Source of the DNA: Magnolia sinica
Taxonomy: Eukaryota; Streptophyta; Magnoliopsida; Magnoliales; Magnoliaceae
NCBI RefSeq assembly: GCF_029962835.1
Contig: NC_080587.1
Coordinates: 52,047,528-52,111,527 of the forward strand
Length of the DNA: 64,000 bases
Reading direction: 5' to 3'
The notes beneath the pieces were generated by a model. It had not been told where the DNA came from and made no database searches. It saw nothing but the letters and a program-made list of their open reading frames with translations. Numbering within the stretch: position 1 is the stretch's first letter; each line of letters starts with the position of its first letter. The translations under genes were made by a program, and so were the position numbers. This document shows positions 60,291 to 64,000 of the stretch, piece by piece.

Positions 60291-60923
60291 TCGAGTGGTG
60301 TCTAATCCTTTGATGGATAGATACCCCTTAACCAATCCTCCTTCACTTGAGAGACGTCGAGTGTTATCACAAACCCACATGGGCATGAAACACTTTCAAC
60401 CCTCAATTTCAGAATCTAAGTTAAATCTACAAGAAAGAAGGGAAATAGAAATCTAGATATAGAAAGAGAGAGAATTAGAAAAAAGTTACCAAATTAAAAG
60501 TTTCTATGTTAAGATATCCTGCAAAAGAAAAAGGAAAGTGAATTAGTTTCTAAAAAAGAAATAAGAAATTTTCTAAAAAAAGAAATAGAAAGATGAGTTA
60601 GTGTCTAAAACTAAAAAGGAAAGTTTCTAAAAACGAAAAATGAAAGTTTCTAAAAAAAAAAGTTTCTAAAAACAAATTAGGAAAGTTTTTTAAAAAAGTA
60701 ACTTAGTTTCTAAAAACCGAAAAGGAAAGTTTCTAAACCTAGAAATAGAAAACTAACTTAGTTTGTAAAAACAAATTAAGAAAGTTTCTAAATCTAGAAA
60801 TAGAAAGAAAAGATAGTTTCTAAAACAAATTAGAAAGATCCCTAACCTAAAAATAGAAAGTAAATAAATCATAATCATAACCTAATTATAAAACTAATCA
60901 AATACAAAAAGCCCAATCGTCAA
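60291..60923 (-). other. leader of the Athila-like element
   Basis: AG-rich sequence with many AAAGTTTCTAAAAA-type units at 60480-60850, a loose simple repeat. No coding frame. Confidence 0.6.
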
Positions 60924-60941
60924 TCCCCGGCAACGGCACCA
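60924..60941 (-). promoter_or_regulatory. primer binding site, tRNA-Asp type
   Basis: Reads TGGTGCCGTTGCCGGGGA on the minus strand, one mismatch from the complement of the tRNA-Asp 3' end used by Athila-like elements. It lies six bases from the LTR end. Confidence 0.85.
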
Positions 60942-60947
60942 AAAACT

Positions 60948-61134
60948 TGTTCATAACCCCAAGTGTAGAGTTGCAATGTAATAATAATCTCAGTAAGATC
61001 AAGGTTGAATCCATAGGGACTGAAACTTGTACGTTTCTTAAATTAACTAGAAGTAGAACTAGAATAAGATGTGAAACTAATTCTAAAGTATTTGAGAGTA
61101 ATTGTGAATAGAGTAATTAAAATGAAGAATTTAA
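60948..61134 (-). repeat. truncated 5' LTR of the Athila-like element
   Basis: It aligns to 54628-54815 of the other LTR, then stops abruptly at about 61134 (shared AATTTAA, then divergence). Confidence 0.85.
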
Positions 61135-61266
61135 CATTACTAAAAAAAGGGGCAAAGGATACAGACCATGTTAATTTTTTGCTACAGATATAAACCTCAG
61201 CTATACTTGCTACGGTTTTAATCTGTAGCTAAAAAGTTGACACACCATTAATAATTAATGATGTTG

Positions 61267-61557
61267 TAAGGGGCTCTATGGGGCCTAAAAATATATATAT
61301 GCTCTATTTAAGCCGTCCATATATTTGTAAATATTACTTTAAAGCATGAAACTAAAAATCAGCTAGATCAAAGGCTCAAGTGGACCACACAGTAGGAAAC
61401 ATGGAGATTAAATCATATTTTCTTCTTATGGTGTGTTCCACTTGGGCCTTCAATCTAACTTAAGTTTGGGATAATGAACTAAAATAATTTAATAAAATTA
61501 ATGGTCAGAATGGATAAACCAAATACATCATAGTGGGCCCCGTGAAGCCCCTACTGG
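61267..61557. mobile_element. foldback-family repeat
   Basis: The left arm has GGGGCTCTATGGGGCC and the right arm, in reverse, CCAGTAGGGGCTTCACGGGG. CTCAAGTGGACCACAC and GTTCCACTTGGGCCTTC face each other in the middle. Confidence 0.6.
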
Positions 61558-61635
61558 ATTGTTCACGGTCTGTTTCGTGAGACGACGCCCAAATTTGGGC
61601 GCGCGCTCAAAACAGAGCCGCGCCCAAAAAGGGGT

Positions 61636-61682
<47 letters not shown>

Positions 61683-61940
61683 TCGTTCCCTAATCTCTCC
61701 ATTTCCCAATCCTCTCTCTCTCCCTCCCGATCTCTGCTCCATCTCTCTCCAATGCATCTCTGCCGTCTCTTCTATCTCTCTCCATTGTAGTAGCTGTGAA
61801 GCTCCTACCTGAAGAAACACACGCCATGAGGGATCAATGGTGCCTAATGAATGTCGTGATTTTTTCTTCAACATTAGCAAATTTTTGTTACCGTCTCTGG
61901 TTTTTTTATGCAAGTTCTCTCCCATTTCTTTTCTCTGTAG

Positions 61941-62992
61941 TTCTTGGAAGCTTCCTTTCAGCATTGAACAAATTTATTGCTGACTGCTATGCTTCGAAAC
62001 ACTTAATTTCAGATATTATGTATACGAGTTCTTCAGGGTATGTGATGATAGCCTCGTGGAATTTGTTGGTGTTTAATCCAGTATAGGGAAGCCTTTTTTA
62101 GATGGATTTTGGGTAATGAGTTTTTTTTTTTTTTTGGTGGTTGTTTTAGACATCTATTACTTGTGCGTGATTCATTTTATCTTCTGTTCTGCCACAGATA
62201 TGGAAGTGTTCTCGCACAGAAGGTACCATTCAATACATTTTTATGCTTTATTTGATTGTTACACATCATATCATGCATCATTATTCAAACTTATTTCTTC
62301 TTTCTTTGATGTAGTGAAATCAAGTGTTAAAAACTTGAAATTCGCTATGGACTTGAAGGGCACCAGTGGCCAGAGTTCAAGTTGACTTGAAACTGGCTGA
62401 AGTACTTAATTGGGTTTTCTTGGGTTTTTAATTCAATCCAAGTCTCCATTTGTTCTAATTTAACCATTGAGTTGTTCATGTACTGGATCAAGTTTTCAAA
62501 GCAGAGTGGGGAATACATTCATGAAAGTTTCTTATACTTAACAATTACATGCTGACTAAGATACATATAATGTCGATGTTGCTCTATGGACTCAATTAAG
62601 AGTATCGCTCTTTTGTTGTGGCAACTAATATCTGTGTTCACGAGTTCTTTAAGGCAGCTTATTTCAAGAAAGGAATTCATCCCATTCCAGGGGCTCACCA
62701 GGCTCTTCTTAGATTGTCTACATTTTGCAATCTGTCGGTTGTCACGTGAGTGCTTTAATGCTTGTACTCATTTTTAGGATATCTTTTTAATGAAATCAAC
62801 ATCCTTTGGTCTCTCAGTTTTTGAATTTGCTTGATTTTGAACTGTTTATTTGAATAGATCTCGCCAGAATGCTATCAAAGACCACAAAATTGAACGGATC
62901 GAGAAGCATTATCCAAGATTGTTTCAGGAAATCCACTTTGGCAATCACTTTACTTTGGATGGGCAATCAAGATCCAAATCAGAGATTTGCAG
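61941..62992 (+). pseudogene. HAD-superfamily (5'-nucleotidase-like) gene fragment, four exons
   Basis: Four exon-like blocks read in order with introns between: 61941-62037 (VLGSFLSALNKFIADCYASK), 62198-62222 (IWKCSRTE), 62622-62745 (NICVHEFFKAAYFKKGIHP, PGAHQALLRL) and 62858-62992 (SRQNAIKDHKIERIEKHYP, FQEIHFGNHFTLDGQS). The product resembles a conserved plant HAD-like protein annotated as NT5C-type nucleotidase. The first exon with the DxD nucleophile motif is missing, and so is the exon after 62992 with the acidic motif. The first block needs one extra base near 62013 to stay in frame, and the third lacks an AG acceptor (GG at 62620-62621). Donors GTATGT, GTACCA, GTGAGT and GTAACC and the acceptors CACAG and AATAG are present. 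Confidence 0.78.
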
Positions 62993-63958
62993 GTAACCAC
63001 TCCCTCCTTGGGATCTTGTAATTTCTGATAAATGATAAGGTTCACAAAAGGTGACCATGAAAACCCAAGTCTTGAAGTCTGAAAACCTCGATAAAGCCAT
63101 TCGAGCATGCTTCGTTTACCCACATCTATCTAACTTTAAACATGTGTTGGTTTTTGACATATATATGTTGTGTTGGACAAGGCTACCTCAAGAGTCTCAA
63201 GAAACATTTCTTTTCTTTTCTTCTTTTTTTATTTTTATTTTTTCTGGGAACTATTGTGTCGCATAGTATTCATTGAGAGTGGTGCACATCTCTCCCCATA
63301 TAATAATGATGGGCGGGCATTTTTTGAATAGGTATTTGAAAATGCAAATATGAAATGCTAGTGAGATTCCTCCATACTTCAAATGGCAGGGGACAATGTG
63401 TGCACTAACCTTTAGCTTTTCAAAGAAATAAAGAAAGAACATGAACTGCCTCTCGGTGCTCAATCTGTTTAGCTGAAGTCATGCTCAATTTCTTAATAAA
63501 GAAATTCTGTTTGAGTCATGCAGTGGCAGAGACCTGTTTGACAAGGACAGTCCAGTTTTTTGAAAAATTGACACCCTTTTTGCGGTAAGAAAAATTGCCA
63601 CTATGTTATAAAATTACCAAAAAGAAAGGCCATGTTGAGAATGTGTGTTTTTATTTTTCTCAGGCATGTTGTGAATGTGTTGGGCATGCATTAACATGAC
63701 CATTTGAACAAAATGACTCTTGTTATTCTTGGTTTTGGTGTTATATTTGGATAACGCATCTTAATGTGTTTGTACTCTAGTTGGATGCTTCTTTCTATAT
63801 TTTATACTTGCATAAAAGAATGTGATGCTATATGCCTTTCACAAGGTTTGCTAATCCCACATATTTGGCCAGCCGGTTTATATTGGCACGTGTGGTAAAC
63901 ATTCAGCCCTACTAGGTGCATCCCTGACCCCAAAAATCAGCCTGGTCAAGTCACTAGC
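62993..63958. other. no exon recognised
   Basis: After the fourth exon no continuation of the HAD-like protein was found up to the LTR start. The sequence is AT-rich and intron-like. Confidence 0.5.
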
Positions 63959-64000
63959 TGTAACGCCCTGAAATTCGGGGGTCGAGCATAACTCAGATCC
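63959..64000 (+). repeat. start of a gypsy LTR running off the window
   Basis: TGTAACGCCCTGAAATTCGG matches the LTR starts at 28893 and 25139. Only 42 bp are visible. Confidence 0.6.

Larger units (their letters stand above)
54628..61134 (-). mobile_element. Athila-like gypsy element without RT or integrase
   Basis: LTR copies: 54628-56015 and a partial one at 60948-61134, both with TGTTCAyAACCCCAAGTGTA at the left. A tRNA-Asp-type PBS follows the right LTR on the minus strand. Gag and protease are recognisable at 60060-58200. From 58200 to 56016 only post-protease linker relics and AT-rich sequence remain, so RT, RNase H and integrase are absent. The right LTR is cut at 61134 by a CACTA-like end. 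Confidence 0.83.
61135..63958 (+). mobile_element. CACTA-like left end and probable body
   Basis: It starts CATTACTAAAAAAAGGGGC, one base from the usual CACTAC start, followed by subterminal words TGCTACAGATATAAACC, CTACGGTTTTAA and CTGTAGC that pair with each other. It cuts the Athila LTR precisely. The right terminus is not in the window, so extent is inferred. The body holds a foldback repeat, a (CT)n tract (61641-61676) and HAD-like exons. Confidence 0.5.

Noticed and set aside
61796-62086. 96-codon ATG frame through the first HAD-like block
   Set aside because: The ATG and first 48 codons are in intron-like sequence. Only the part after the acceptor at 61940 matches the conserved protein, and it leaves frame after the missing base.

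Overview
The window is plant nuclear DNA from a repeat-rich angiosperm. Almost everything recognisable is a transposable element: Ty1/copia and Ty3/gypsy LTR retrotransposons, L1-type LINEs with plant-style RNase H tails, tRNA-derived SINEs, and hAT, Mutator-like and CACTA-like DNA elements. The species cannot be named from sequence alone. Long-LTR gypsy elements and a dispersed foldback repeat suggest a large woody-plant genome, possibly magnoliid, but that is a weak guess. No intact host gene, tRNA, rRNA or CRISPR array was found. The only host-gene material is a broken set of exons resembling a plant HAD-superfamily (5'-nucleotidase-like) protein at 61941-62992.

Layout. 1-6424: 3' part of a SIRE/Maximus-like copia element, with decayed pol, an extra ORF in the env position and a 3' LTR, next to a LINE ORF1 on the minus strand (6425-8030). 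8663-11291: solo gypsy LTR with a 5'-truncated LINE inside it. 11930-16206: pieces of two gypsy elements. 16207-19065: foldback repeats and a hAT-like element. 19709-27686: a SINE split by a complete 5.3 kb gypsy element and by a solo LTR. 28300-34800: a LINE split by a 4.55 kb LTR. 37863-39060: a SINE split by a hAT element. 40310-42891: an internally deleted gypsy element. 42897-48870: a CACTA-like element holding a copia element, which itself holds a SINE. 49660-52530: tandem duplications, a Mutator-like MITE and a minisatellite. 53310-61134: a SIRE-like LTR remnant and an Athila-like element lacking RT and integrase. 61135-63958: a second CACTA-like end followed by the HAD exons. 63959-64000: start of another LTR.

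As a system this is an insertion archive. Target-site duplications (5 bp for LTR elements, 8 bp for hAT, 9 bp for Mutator-like, about 15 bp for LINE and SINE) could be read directly at many junctions and fix the order of events. Nearly all element genes carry stops, frameshifts or lost catalytic residues, so nothing here looks autonomous. The most interesting observation is the possible capture of host exons by a CACTA-like element at the right edge.
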